Of a stretch of DNA of 64,000 nt, positions 18,430-29,757 are shown one piece after another (the stretch's first letter is position 1; each line of letters begins with the position of its first letter). The notes below the pieces were generated by a model. The model made no database searches. It had not been told where the DNA came from and saw only the letters and a list, made by a program, of their open reading frames with translations. The stretch comes from Novosphingobium sp. GTDB lineage: Bacteria; Pseudomonadota; Alphaproteobacteria; Sphingomonadales; Sphingomonadaceae. The position numbers and the translations under genes were made by a program. The stretch is taken from NCBI GenBank assembly GCA_017744735.1, contig JAGIAR010000001.1, positions 1 to 64,000 of the forward strand, written 5' to 3'.

Positions 18430-18672
18430 CTATCTGTTGATCTCCAACCGCCGCTCAATCCGTTCGACCCGATCGTTCAGATGATCCAATCCGAGTTGCT
18501 GTGCGGCGTCGGCAGCAGCGAGATTCCCCAGATGCTGGATAATCGAACCCTGACCGGCCTCAAGATTCGAGAGGCGCCCCTTGATGTCTTTCAGTTCGCG
18601 CTCGACACGATCCTGCCCCGCCTGAAACCGCTTCAGGTGCTCAAGAATCAGGTTTTCGACATTCTCGGTCAT
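18430..18672 (-). CDS. Small coiled-coil protein, function unknown
   Basis: 80 residues, almost entirely helical with heptad-like hydrophobic spacing: ENLILEHLKRFQAGQDRVEREL, DIKGRLSNLEAGQGSI, LNDRVERIERRLEINR. No membrane segment, cysteine or known domain is visible. Short coiled-coil proteins of this type occur across alphaproteobacteria and are often encoded near toxin or signalling genes, but neither neighbour (dGTPase, racemase) points to a function. Confidence 0.6.
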   Translation of the reverse strand: MTENVENLILEHLKRFQAGQDRVERELKDIKGRLSNLEAGQGSIIQHLGNLAAADAAQQLGLDHLNDRVERIERRLEINR

Positions 18673-18740
18673 CGTCGGGACCCTGCGCTTTGGATGCCAT
18701 ATCCTAACCGAATTCAGAGGAACATTGCAAGAACTCTACA

Positions 18741-19436
18741 TCAGTCCTCGCCCAGAATCCACTCCACCGCCTTTTCCGCATGGATGCGGGTGGAATCGTA
18801 GATCGGCAGGACGTTGGCGTCGATATCGACCACCATGTCCAGCTCGGTGCAGGCGAGCACGATCGCCTTGGCGCCGCTCTGCTCCTTGACGGTGATCATC
18901 GTCTTGAGCCGCCGCTCGGCATCGCGGGTGACCTTGCCCTGCATCAGCTCCTCATAGATGATCCGGTCGAGCTGCTCGACATAGTTCATGTCCGGCGGCA
19001 GCAGGTCGACCCCGTGGGCTACCAGCCGCTGGCGATAGAAGCTCTCGGTCATCACATTGCGGGTACCGAACAGCGCCGCGACCTTGACCCCGTCGCGCCC
19101 CATCTTCTCGCCGACGCATTCGGCGATGTGGAAGATGGGCACGTCGACCGCGGCGGCGACCTCGTCATAGACCTTGTGCATCGAGTTGGCCCCGATCACG
19201 ATCGCCCCCGCCCCGGCGCGCGCGAGCCGCTTGGCCGAACGGATCAGGACCTGAGCCGCGTCCTCCCAGCCCTCGTCGTCGGTGACGCGGTAGAGGCGCG
19301 AGAAATCGAGGCTTTCGATCAGCAGCGGCGCACTCGCGGGGTATTTCATCCGCGCCTGCACCTTGCGGTTGATGTAGTCGTAATAGGTGCGGGTCGATAC
19401 CCAGCTCATGCCACCGATCAGGCCGAGTTTACGCAA
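18741..19436 (-). CDS. Aspartate/glutamate racemase-family protein with altered active site
   Basis: 231 residues from a TTG at 19436, needed to keep the conserved RKLGLIGGMSW start; GAAGGA precedes it. The protein aligns along its length with E. coli YgeA (L-Asp/Glu-specific racemase). The distal catalytic cysteine is kept (LACTEL), but the proximal catalytic position, Thr83 in YgeA, is Ala83 here (IGANSMHKV). It may therefore be inactive as a racemase, or use another base. Function is best left as racemase-like. Confidence 0.8.
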   Translation of the reverse strand: MRKLGLIGGMSWVSTRTYYDYINRKVQARMKYPASAPLLIESLDFSRLYRVTDDEGWEDAAQVLIRSAKRLARAGAGAIVIGANSMHKVYDEVAAAVDVPIFHIAECVGEKMGRDGVKVAALFGTRNVMTESFYRQRLVAHGVDLLPPDMNYVEQLDRIIYEELMQGKVTRDAERRLKTMITVKEQSGAKAIVLACTELDMVVDIDANVLPIYDSTRIHAEKAVEWILGED

Positions 19437-19625
19437 ATTCGAATCCTTCTTCCACCAATCCGCGCAGCAATAAGTGCGCGTCCCTCTAGCGGCAACGGCT
19501 TAGCGTGAGCCTGCCGCCCGTGGTTAGTGGGCGGGGAAGAATTTGCGGTGAGACGACTCTCTAGAACGATGTACTTCCGCCGTTCTTCTTCATGCAGCCC
19601 TGCATGGCGACACGCGCGGTGGCGA

Positions 19626-21053
19626 TCACAGCGCCTTGACGATCTCCTCGACGACCTTCTTGGCATCGCCCAGCAGCATCATGGTCTGGTCCATGTAGAA
19701 TACGTCGTTGTCGACCCCGGCATAGCCGACCCCGCCCATGCTGCGCTTGATGAAGAAGATCGTCTTGGCCTTCTCCACATCGAACACCGGCATGCCGTAG
19801 ATCGGCGATGACTTGTCGGTCTTGGCCGCCGGATTGACCACGTCGTTCGCGCCGATGATGAAGGCAACGTCGGCCTGGGCGAACTCGGAGTTGATGTCCT
19901 CGAGCTCGAACACCTCGTCGTAGGGAACGTTGGCTTCGGCCAGCAGCACGTTCATGTGGCCGGGCATGCGGCCGGCGACCGGGTGGATCGCATATTTGAC
20001 CGAGACGCCCTCTTCCTTCAGCGCGTCGGCCATTTCGCGCAGCACGTGCTGCGCCTGCGCCACCGCCATGCCGTAGCCGGGGATGATGATGACGCTGGCG
20101 GCTTCCTTGAGCAGGAAGGCGGCGTCTTCCGCGCTGCCGCGCTTCCACGGGCGGTCGGTCTTGGCCGCGCCGGCATCGCCGCCGCCGCTTTCCGCGCCGA
20201 ACCCGCCCGCGATCACGCTGATGAAGCTGCGGTTCATCGCCCGGCACATGATGTAGCTGAGGATCGCGCCGGAGGAGCCGACCAGCGCCCCGGTGATGAT
20301 CATCGCGCTGTTGTGCAGCGTGAAGCCCATCGCCGCCGCCGCCCAGCCCGAGTAGCTGTTGAGCATCGAGACCACGACCGGCATGTCCGCCCCGCCGATC
20401 GGGATGATCAGCAGGAAGCCGATCGCGAAGCTGGCCGCGACGATCACCCAGAACAGCGGATTTTCGCCCGGCCCCGCCTGCGCGGCAGCGGCGAACAGCC
20501 CGGTCATTGCGAGGATCGCGACCAGCGTGCCGAGATTGATCACGTGCCGCCCCGGCAGCATGATCGGCGCGCCGGACATATTGCCGTTGAGCTTGGCGAA
20601 GGCGATCACCGAGCCGGAGAAGGTGATCGCGCCGATCGCCGCGCCGAGCGCCATCTCGACCCGGCTGACGGTGAGGATGTTGCCGTCCGCCCCGAGGATG
20701 CCGAAGGCGTCCGGGTTAAGGAACGCGGCGACCGCGACCAGCACCGCCGCCAGGCCCACCAGCGAGTGGAACGCCGCAACCAGCTGCGGCATGTCGGTCA
20801 TCTTGATCTTGCGCGCGACCACGAAGCCGAAGCCGCCGCCGATCAGGATCGCGCCCGCGATTTCCGCGAGCGAGGCGACCTCGTGGGTGACCAGCGTGGT
20901 CACCACCGCGATCACCATGCCGAGCATCCCGTAGCGGTTACCGGCGCGGCTTGAGGCAGGCGAACTCAGCCCCCGCAGCGCAAGAATGAAGCACACCCCC
21001 GCCACCAGATAGGCGAGCGCGACCCAGGGGTTTACGGCGTGGACGGCCTCCAT
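19626..21053 (-). CDS. pntB: NAD(P) transhydrogenase subunit beta
   Basis: 475 residues. PntB carries the membrane proton channel and the NADP(H)-binding domain of the proton-pumping transhydrogenase, making NADPH from NADH at the expense of the proton gradient. Nine membrane segments are followed by a C-terminal dIII domain with IIIPGYGMAVAQAQH, HPVAGRMPGHMNVLLAEA and FIIGANDVVNPAA. The ATG at 21053 shares one base with the PntA-beta stop (TGATG). It is the last gene of the operon. Confidence 0.96.
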   Translation of the reverse strand: MEAVHAVNPWVALAYLVAGVCFILALRGLSSPASSRAGNRYGMLGMVIAVVTTLVTHEVASLAEIAGAILIGGGFGFVVARKIKMTDMPQLVAAFHSLVGLAAVLVAVAAFLNPDAFGILGADGNILTVSRVEMALGAAIGAITFSGSVIAFAKLNGNMSGAPIMLPGRHVINLGTLVAILAMTGLFAAAAQAGPGENPLFWVIVAASFAIGFLLIIPIGGADMPVVVSMLNSYSGWAAAAMGFTLHNSAMIITGALVGSSGAILSYIMCRAMNRSFISVIAGGFGAESGGGDAGAAKTDRPWKRGSAEDAAFLLKEAASVIIIPGYGMAVAQAQHVLREMADALKEEGVSVKYAIHPVAGRMPGHMNVLLAEANVPYDEVFELEDINSEFAQADVAFIIGANDVVNPAAKTDKSSPIYGMPVFDVEKAKTIFFIKRSMGGVGYAGVDNDVFYMDQTMMLLGDAKKVVEEIVKAL

Positions 21054-21373
21054 CACTTGGCCCCCCCGGCTTTATCTGGTGCCTTGGGAGCAGGACGGTC
21101 CTTCTTCTTGTACATCGCCAGCATCCGCTCGGTCACCGCGAAGCCGCCGAAGATGTTCACGCTCGCGAGCGCCACCGCGACCAAGCCGAGCCATTTCGAG
21201 CCCGCGCTGCCCGCCGCCGCCGAGGCGATCAGCGCGCCGACCACGATCACGCTGGAGATCGCATTGGTCACCGCCATCAGCGGCGTATGCAGCGCCGGAG
21301 TGACCGACCAGACCACGTAATAGCCCACGAAGCAGGCCAGCACGAAGATCGAGAGGATGGTTATGAAGTCCAC
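21053..21373 (-). CDS. pntAb: NAD(P) transhydrogenase subunit alpha, part 2 (membrane part)
   Basis: 106 residues from a GTG. Membrane segments FITILSIFVLACFVGYYVVW and SVTPALHTPLMAVTNAISS match the C-terminal membrane part of E. coli PntA; in many alphaproteobacteria it is a separate polypeptide. It helps form the proton channel with PntB. It overlaps pntB by one base and follows the VOC gene by 28 bases. Confidence 0.94.
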   Translation of the reverse strand: MDFITILSIFVLACFVGYYVVWSVTPALHTPLMAVTNAISSVIVVGALIASAAAGSAGSKWLGLVAVALASVNIFGGFAVTERMLAMYKKKDRPAPKAPDKAGGAK

Positions 21374-21401
21374 AGTCTGCGCTCCCCCGAGCGGTTGGTC
21401 G

Positions 21402-21875
21402 TTACAGCTTCTGCGCGATCTCGACCGCGTTGCCTTCGGGGTCCTGGTAATACATCACCTTGACCCCGAGCGGCGCGACCTCGGTGATGTCGAGCGCGGG
21501 GGTCAGCCCCTGTGCGGCCAGCGCGGCCCTGGTCGCTTCGAGATCGGTGGTCGAGAGCGTGACCTGCGAGATGCCCTGGACCGCGGCATGGGCCGGCGGC
21601 TTGGCGCGAGGCGTCGCGGGAGGTTGCGAATTGGCGATCTTGAGCAGTTCGATCCGCTCGTTGCCGCTGGTCAGCCAGCGCACCGGGATGCCGGGTCCGA
21701 AGGTCGTATCGAGTTCGACCGTGAAGCCGAGTTTCTTGAAGAACTCGGTTTCCTTGTCGAGATCGGCGACCGAGATCGCGACCATCCAGTGGCCCAGCTC
21801 GGGCGCGGCCTGCGCCGAGGCGGGCAGCGCCACGACTGCAGATGCCAAGCCAAGAGCGGCAAACAAACCCTTCAT
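21402..21875 (-). CDS. VOC/glyoxalase-fold secreted protein within the pnt operon
   Basis: 157 residues with a clear signal peptide (MKGLFAALGLASAVVALPASA-QA). The mature part is one vicinal-oxygen-chelate module pair: HWMVAISVADLDKETEFFKKLGF at the start and GVKVMYYQDPEGNAVEIAQ at the end, giving candidate metal ligands His and Glu. Its start overlaps the pntAa stop (ATGA, 21872-21875), so it is translationally tied to transhydrogenase synthesis. Periplasmic VOC proteins are uncommon and the substrate is unknown. Confidence 0.85.
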   Translation of the reverse strand: MKGLFAALGLASAVVALPASAQAAPELGHWMVAISVADLDKETEFFKKLGFTVELDTTFGPGIPVRWLTSGNERIELLKIANSQPPATPRAKPPAHAAVQGISQVTLSTTDLEATRAALAAQGLTPALDITEVAPLGVKVMYYQDPEGNAVEIAQKL

Positions 21876-22993
21876 CCCAAAAGCCTTTCATTCACGACCT
21901 TGCCGTCCTGCGTCAGCCGCACGGCATTGCCGATTTCCTCGTCCAGCACCGGTTTTCCCTGCTCCTTGTCCCAGAAGGCGGAGAGGAAGTTGTACAGGTT
22001 GCGCGCGTAGAGCGCCGAGGCGTCCGCCGCGAGATGGGTCGCGGTGTTGGAGAAGCCCATGATCTTCACGCCGTGCTTCTCGACCACCCGGTCGGGCGCC
22101 GAGCCCTCGACGTTGCCGCCCTGCGCCACCGCGAGATCGAAGATCACGCTGCCCGGCTTCATGCTGGCGATCTGGGCGTCCGACACCAGCCGGGGAGCGG
22201 CGCGCCCCGGGATCAGCGCCGTGGTTATCACGATGTCCTGCTTGGCGATGTGGCTCGACACCAGTTCGGCCTGCGCCTTCTGGTATTCCTCGCTCATTTC
22301 GGTGGCGTAGCCGCCCGAGCCTTCGCCCTCGATCCCGGCGACGCTTTCGACGAACACCGGCTTGGCGCCGAGGCTTTCGATCTGCTCCTTCGTGGCCGAG
22401 CGCACGTCGGTGGCCGAAACCTGCGCGCCCAGGCGGCGCGCGGTCGCGATCGCCTGCAGGCCCGCGACGCCGACGCCCATCACGAACACCCGCGCGGCGG
22501 TGATGGTGCCCGCGGCGGTCATCATCATCGGGAAGGCGCGGCCATAGAGGTCCGCCGCGGCGATCACCGCCTTGTAGCCCGAGAGATTCGACTGGCTCGA
22601 GAGCACATCCATGCTCTGCGCCCGGGTGATGCGCGGCATGAACTCCATCGCCAGCGCCTCGAACCCGCCCTTGGCATATTCGTCGACTCGCGCGCGCTGG
22701 CCGAAGGGGTCGAGGGTTGCCGCCACCCAGGCCCCGGGCTTCGCGCCCTTGAGCGAGGCCAGCTCGGGGGCCTGCACGCCCAGCACGATATCGGCGTCCT
22801 TGATCGTCGCCGCGAGCGGGCCGACCTGGGCACCCGCATCGGCGAACGCCGCATCCGGGATCGACGCGCTCGCGCCGGCCCCGGCCTCGACCGCAACCGA
22901 CGCACCCAGCGCGCTGAATTTCCTGACCGTTTCAGGCGTTGCCGCGACACGGCTTTCGCCTGCGGCTCGCTCCTTCAGAATTGCGATCCGCAT
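21872..22993 (-). CDS. pntAa: NAD(P) transhydrogenase subunit alpha, part 1 (NAD-binding)
   Basis: 373 residues: the soluble dI domain that binds NAD(H). MRIAILKERAAGESRVAATPET begins like alanine dehydrogenase/PntA. Later come RAQSMDVLSSQSNLSGYKAV and the Rossmann loop VMGVGVAGLQAIATARRLGA, then FDLAVAQGGNVEGS. No membrane segment is present; that part is the separate pntAb. It is second in the operon after the aa3-oxidase subunit IV gene. Confidence 0.95.
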   Translation of the reverse strand: MRIAILKERAAGESRVAATPETVRKFSALGASVAVEAGAGASASIPDAAFADAGAQVGPLAATIKDADIVLGVQAPELASLKGAKPGAWVAATLDPFGQRARVDEYAKGGFEALAMEFMPRITRAQSMDVLSSQSNLSGYKAVIAAADLYGRAFPMMMTAAGTITAARVFVMGVGVAGLQAIATARRLGAQVSATDVRSATKEQIESLGAKPVFVESVAGIEGEGSGGYATEMSEEYQKAQAELVSSHIAKQDIVITTALIPGRAAPRLVSDAQIASMKPGSVIFDLAVAQGGNVEGSAPDRVVEKHGVKIMGFSNTATHLAADASALYARNLYNFLSAFWDKEQGKPVLDEEIGNAVRLTQDGKVVNERLLG

Positions 22994-23019
22994 CGTCCCT
23001 CACCCCTCTCGCGACGAAA

Positions 23020-23145
23020 TCAGGAAGCGAGCAGCAGGACCACCAGGGCCACGATCAGCACGATCACCGGCACCGAATATTTGATCAGGGCGATGAAGCC
23101 GTCATAGGTCTTCTGCGCCGCCTGCATGTCGTTCGCCGAGGCCAT
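23020..23145 (-). CDS. aa3-type cytochrome c oxidase subunit IV-like peptide
   Basis: 41 residues: a short polar N-terminus (MASANDMQAAQKTYDGFIALIKYS) and one C-terminal membrane helix (VPVIVLIVALVVLLLAS). This is the pattern of the alphaproteobacterial aa3-oxidase subunit IV family, single-helix accessory proteins. AAGGAA precedes the ATG. In related genomes, from memory, this gene often lies just before the transhydrogenase genes, as here. The oxidase genes proper are not in the window. Confidence 0.8.
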   Translation of the reverse strand: MASANDMQAAQKTYDGFIALIKYSVPVIVLIVALVVLLLAS

Positions 23146-23350
23146 TTGCGGGATTCCTTCGAGAATTCGGGTTGCACGTACCGGCGCGGCTCTAGCGTCC
23201 TCCGCTCCCTCGCTCAAGGGCGGAGCGCCGGTTTTGTATGACGATTTTCGGGACAGGCCGAAATCCGCGCAACAGGCTTAATCTGCTCTTTACTCCCTGC
23301 CGCTAAATCCTTGGGCCGACCGGACCGGACCGAGAATTTGAGGGGGATAC

Positions 23351-24775
<1,425 letters not shown>

Positions 24776-24814
24776 GCGCTTTCGCTCGTTCACCTGACCG
24801 CCTAACACCGCGGA

Positions 24815-25168
24815 ATGATCCGCGCGCTGTTCGTCATGTCATCGCTGCTGATGGTCCAGCCTGCCGTGCAGGCGGCGGATGGCTATCCTTGCCAGTGGGT
24901 GCGCGGGCGGCTCAGCACCTATAACGGCAACCCGACTTTTCGCATCTGGCCCCAGGGAACACGCCGCCTGCTCGGTGTGGTCGGCGAAAAGCCGGGCGAG
25001 ACCGAAGATGCCGCGATCCTGCCGATCGCGGTGCGAAAGGCGGACCCGGGTTTCGAGCGCGACATCTGGGGCAGCTTCCGCGTCTGCCCGGTCACGCCCG
25101 AGCGCAAGGGGTTGATGCGGATGGTCCGGATGGTCGACGCGCGGGATTTGCGAGTGAGGGAGAGATAA
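24815..25168 (+). CDS. Small secreted protein of unknown function
   Basis: 117 residues. The signal peptide MIRALFVMSSLLMVQPAVQA is followed by a compact domain with two cysteines (YPCQWVRGRL and FRVCPVTPER) that could form a disulfide. TFRIWPQGTRRLLGV suggests a small beta-fold. I do not recognise the family. The stop shares a base with the SDR start (TAATG at 25166-25170), so the two genes are co-translated. Confidence 0.7.
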   Translation: MIRALFVMSSLLMVQPAVQAADGYPCQWVRGRLSTYNGNPTFRIWPQGTRRLLGVVGEKPGETEDAAILPIAVRKADPGFERDIWGSFRVCPVTPERKGLMRMVRMVDARDLRVRER

Positions 25169-25923
25169 TGACCGATTTCAACGGCAGGACCGCGCTGATC
25201 ACCGGCGCGGCATCGGGGATCGGCGCGGCTTGCGCGCGCTGGCTGGATTCGCGCGGCGTCGCCCGGCTCATCCTAGTCGATCTCGACGAGGCGGGGCTGG
25301 CTGGGCTGCACCTGTCCTGCGCAAGCGAGCGCCACATCGGCGACGTGAGCGATCCGGCGTTCTGGGACCAGCTGGAGCCCACGCTGGAACGGCTCGACCA
25401 CGCGGTGATCAACGCCGGAATCGCGGCGGGCAAACCGATCGCCGAGGAGAGCTTCGACGAATGGCGCCGGATCATGGCAGTCAATCTCGACGGCGCGTTC
25501 CTGACCCTGCGCACCGCGCTGCGGGCGATCGCCAGGGGCGAACGGGGTGGCAGCGTGGTCGTGCTCGCCTCGGTCACCGCGGTGAAGCCGATCCCCGGCA
25601 CCGGCGCCTATGGCGCGAGCAAGGCCGCGCTCGCCCATCTCGCGAAGATCGCCGCACTCGAAAACGCGGCGGCGAAAATCCGCGTCAACGCCATCGCGCC
25701 AGGCGGTGTCGACACCCCGATCTGGGACAGCGACCCGAACTTCCGAGCGCTCGCCGCCGACATCGGCCGCGACGCGGCGATCGGCACCTTCGCCGCCGGC
25801 ACGCCGCTGGGCCGCTTCGCCCCGCCCGAGGAAATCGCCGGGACGATCGGCTATCTGCTGTCAGACGATGCGGCGAACATCACCGGGACGGTGTTGTCGA
25901 GCGACGGCGGCTTTTCGCTCTAA
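25168..25923 (+). CDS. Short-chain dehydrogenase/reductase (classical SDR)
   Basis: 251 residues. The cofactor loop TGAASGIGA, NAGIA and catalytic residues VVLASVTAV (Ser) and YGASK (Tyr-x3-Lys) are all present. After YxxxK the sequence VNAIAPGGVDTPIW is standard. The acidic LVDLDE after strand two suggests NAD(H) preference. The substrate is unknown. The 3' end shares four bases (25920-25923, CTAA) with the convergent folP stop. Confidence 0.93.
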   Translation: MTDFNGRTALITGAASGIGAACARWLDSRGVARLILVDLDEAGLAGLHLSCASERHIGDVSDPAFWDQLEPTLERLDHAVINAGIAAGKPIAEESFDEWRRIMAVNLDGAFLTLRTALRAIARGERGGSVVVLASVTAVKPIPGTGAYGASKAALAHLAKIAALENAAAKIRVNAIAPGGVDTPIWDSDPNFRALAADIGRDAAIGTFAAGTPLGRFAPPEEIAGTIGYLLSDDAANITGTVLSSDGGFSL

Positions 25924-27031
25924 AACGCCGGCAGAGCGCTGAAATCGGTCAGCGCCGCGTCGCGCATCCCCCGCCAGACGTTGCGCGCCTGCACCGTCTC
26001 GGCGACGTCGTGGACCCGCAGCAGCTGCACCCCGGCATCCATCCCCTTCAGCGCCACCGCGAGCGAGCCGCCGAGCCGCTGGTGCGAGGGGGCCTCGTTC
26101 GACAGCGCGCCGATGAAGCGCTTGCGGCTGGCGCCGAGCAGGATGGGCTGGCCGAGCGCATGGAACAGCGGCAGCGCGTTGAGCAGCGCGAGATTGTCCG
26201 CCAGCGACTTGCCGAAGCCGATGCCCGGATCGAGCACGATCAGCTCGCGCGGGATGCCCGCCGCCACTGCGCGGTCGCGGATGTCTCGCAGCCAGTCGAA
26301 CACGTCGAGCACCACATTGGCGTATTTGCCGTCCGCGTGCAGATCGTCCCCGTCGCCCGGCGCGTGCATCAGCACCACCGGCACCTTCGCGCTCGCCGCG
26401 AGGCCGAGGCTGCGCGGATCGTGGCGCAGCGCGGACACGTCGTTGACGATATGCGCCCCGGCCTGCAGCGCGGCTTCCATCACCGCGGGGCGGCGGGTGT
26501 CGACGCTGATCGCCGCGCCCATCAGTGCCGCGGCCTCGATCGCCGGAACCACCCGCTTGATCTCGTCGCCTTCCCACACCGCCGCGCCGCCCGGGCGAGT
26601 GCTCTCTCCGCCGATATCGACGATCGCCGCGCCGGCCTCGAGCATCGCCGCGCAATGCTCGTTCGCGGCTGCCGGATCGTCGAGGAACTTGCCGCCGTCG
26701 GAGAAGCTGTCGGGGGTGACGTTGAGGATCCCCATCACCTGCGGCTGGTCGAGCCGGATGGTCCGCTCGCCGCACTGGAGGGGCGGATGGACCTTCTGCA
26801 GGTTGGCCCATTGCGCAGCCCCTTCGTCGACCAGTTCGGACGGAAGATCGCTCAGCGCCCCGAGCATTTCCTCGGCGGTGGCACGCTCGTTCGACAGAAC
26901 CTTGCCGTCGTCGGCCAGGATAACCGCAAATTCGTGCGCGTAGGCGAGCCCGCCGCCGAGCCGGATCGCGTCGCCGTCGACGCTCTGGGGACTGGATACG
27001 AGCCCGGTGGGGCGGATGTAGAGTTTTGCCA

Positions 27032-27032
<1 letters not shown>
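25920..27032 (-). CDS. folP: Dihydropteroate synthase
   Basis: 370 residues. It condenses p-aminobenzoate with hydroxymethyl-dihydropterin diphosphate in folate synthesis. The core starts GILNVTPDSFSDGGKF (about residue 100) and continues IVDIGGESTRPGG, SVDTRRP, VNDVSALRHD and LLGASRKRFIG, all pterin/pABA-site blocks. About 95 residues precede the core, longer than E. coli FolP, with no recognised domain; such N-terminal extensions occur in alphaproteobacteria. The ATG shares one base with the ccrM stop (TGATG). Confidence 0.95.
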
Positions 27033-28347
<1,315 letters not shown>

Positions 28348-28410
28348 GCGCGGCGATTTTTTCGCTGGCAAGGGTAACCGCATCTGACCGGACAACCGGA
28401 GGACGGGGAA

Positions 28411-29127
28411 ATGACACTGCAAGTGATTGGGGCCGGTCTCGGCCGGACGGGGACGTTTTCGCTCAAATTCGCACTGGAGCATCTCGGCTTCGGACCGACC
28501 CACCACATGTCCGAAGTGCTCGCCTCGGCGACACGCACGGTGCCGCTGTGGCTCGATGCGGTTCGCGGAAATCCCGACTGGGACGCGATCTTTGAAGGCT
28601 ACGGGTCGAGCTGCGATTATCCCGGCTGCACCTTCTGGCGCGAACTGGCCGGGCATTTCCCGCAAGCCAAGATCATCCTCACCACCCGCGATCCGGACAG
28701 CTGGTTCGACTCGGTCAGCGAGACGGTGTTTTCCCAGCGCCATCGCGAAGCCTTCAGCGGCGGGCCGCTGGACGAATTTTTCAAAAGCGCGGTCTACGCC
28801 GATTTCGGCGACCGGATCGACGATCGCGGCTTCATGACCGACTATTTCGTGCGCCGGAACCAGCAGGTGATCGATGCGGTGCCGCCCGAACGGCTGCTGG
28901 TCTATGCTGCGAAGGACGGCTGGGAGCCGCTGTGCGCATTCCTGGGCGTGCCGGTGCCGGACGTGCCCTACCCGCGGGTCAACAGCCGCGACGAGATGCG
29001 CCACGGCCGGGAGGAAGCCGAAGAGGTTCGCGGCGATCAGGCGCGGCCGACGCCCGAGCAGCTCGAAGGCTTCGCCCGCGGCTATATCGAACGGATGAAA
29101 GCCGAGGCTTTCGCCCCGAAGGCCTAG
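28411..29127 (+). CDS. Sulfotransferase-family protein
   Basis: 238 residues from an ATG with GGAGGA upstream. The N-terminal PAPS-binding P-loop is [36 protein letters not shown] gives the second phosphate-binding block (Arg/Ser). This is the sulfotransferase subfamily often mislabelled as epimerase, typical of alphaproteobacteria. The acceptor is unknown. It diverges from ccrM across the GANTC-rich region and ends on four bases shared with rnhB (29124-29127, CTAG). Confidence 0.85.
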   Translation: MTLQVIGAGLGRTGTFSLKFALEHLGFGPTHHMSEVLASATRTVPLWLDAVRGNPDWDAIFEGYGSSCDYPGCTFWRELAGHFPQAKIILTTRDPDSWFDSVSETVFSQRHREAFSGGPLDEFFKSAVYADFGDRIDDRGFMTDYFVRRNQQVIDAVPPERLLVYAAKDGWEPLCAFLGVPVPDVPYPRVNSRDEMRHGREEAEEVRGDQARPTPEQLEGFARGYIERMKAEAFAPKA

Positions 29128-29735
29128 AACATCTCCAGCTGGGCCACCGGCGCGAAGCTGCGGCGGTGGAGCGGGGTCGGTCCATGCGTGCGCAGCGCGG
29201 CGAGATGTTCGGGCGTGCCGTAGCCGGCGTTGCGTTCCCAGCCATAGTGCGGATGCGCAAGCGCATGCTCGCGCATCAGGCGGTCGCGGTGTTCCTTGGC
29301 GATGATCGATGCGGCGGAAATCGCCGGCTCGAGCGCGTCGCCGCCGACGATCGCGCGCGCATTCCAGCGCCATTCCTCGCGCCGGCCCTTGGGTGTAAGA
29401 TTGCCGTCGACCAGCACAGTGCCCGGCTCGCGCCCCAGCGCCGCGCAGAGATTGTGCATTGCCAGGCTCATCGCCAGCATCGTCGCCTGGAAGATGTTGA
29501 TCCGGTCGATCTCCTCGACGTCGACCGCGCCGATACCCCAGGCGCAGCGCGCGCGGATCGTGGTGTCGAGCACCGCGCGCCGGGCCGCGGAAAGCTTCTT
29601 GGAATCGTCGAGCCCCCGCGGCCGGGGCTTGCACAGGACCACCGCAGCCGCCACAACCGGGCCCGCCAGGGGGCCTCGTCCAGCTTCGTCCACGCCGGCG
29701 ATCAGCACCTCGTCGCCCAATTCGGCACAAAACAT
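29124..29735 (-). CDS. rnhB: Ribonuclease HII
   Basis: 203 residues from the ATG at 29735; a second ATG at 29759 would add eight residues and overlap the divergent gene's start. It cuts RNA in RNA-DNA hybrids and single ribonucleotides in DNA. The active-site residues are in [13 protein letters not shown] (Asp-Glu), TVLVDGN (Asp) and [12 protein letters not shown] (Asp), the full DEDD set. [11 protein letters not shown] is the usual second block. Length is normal for the family. Confidence 0.95.
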   Translation of the reverse strand: MFCAELGDEVLIAGVDEAGRGPLAGPVVAAAVVLCKPRPRGLDDSKKLSAARRAVLDTTIRARCAWGIGAVDVEEIDRINIFQATMLAMSLAMHNLCAALGREPGTVLVDGNLTPKGRREEWRWNARAIVGGDALEPAISAASIIAKEHRDRLMREHALAHPHYGWERNAGYGTPEHLAALRTHGPTPLHRRSFAPVAQLEMF

Positions 29736-29757
29736 TGCATGGGGCGTTGCACAGAGC

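Noticed and set aside
19591..19606. CATGCAG-CC-CTGCATG inverted repeat after pntB
   Set aside because: It has a two-base loop and no T-run; it could be chance in a GC-rich region, so it was not called a terminator.
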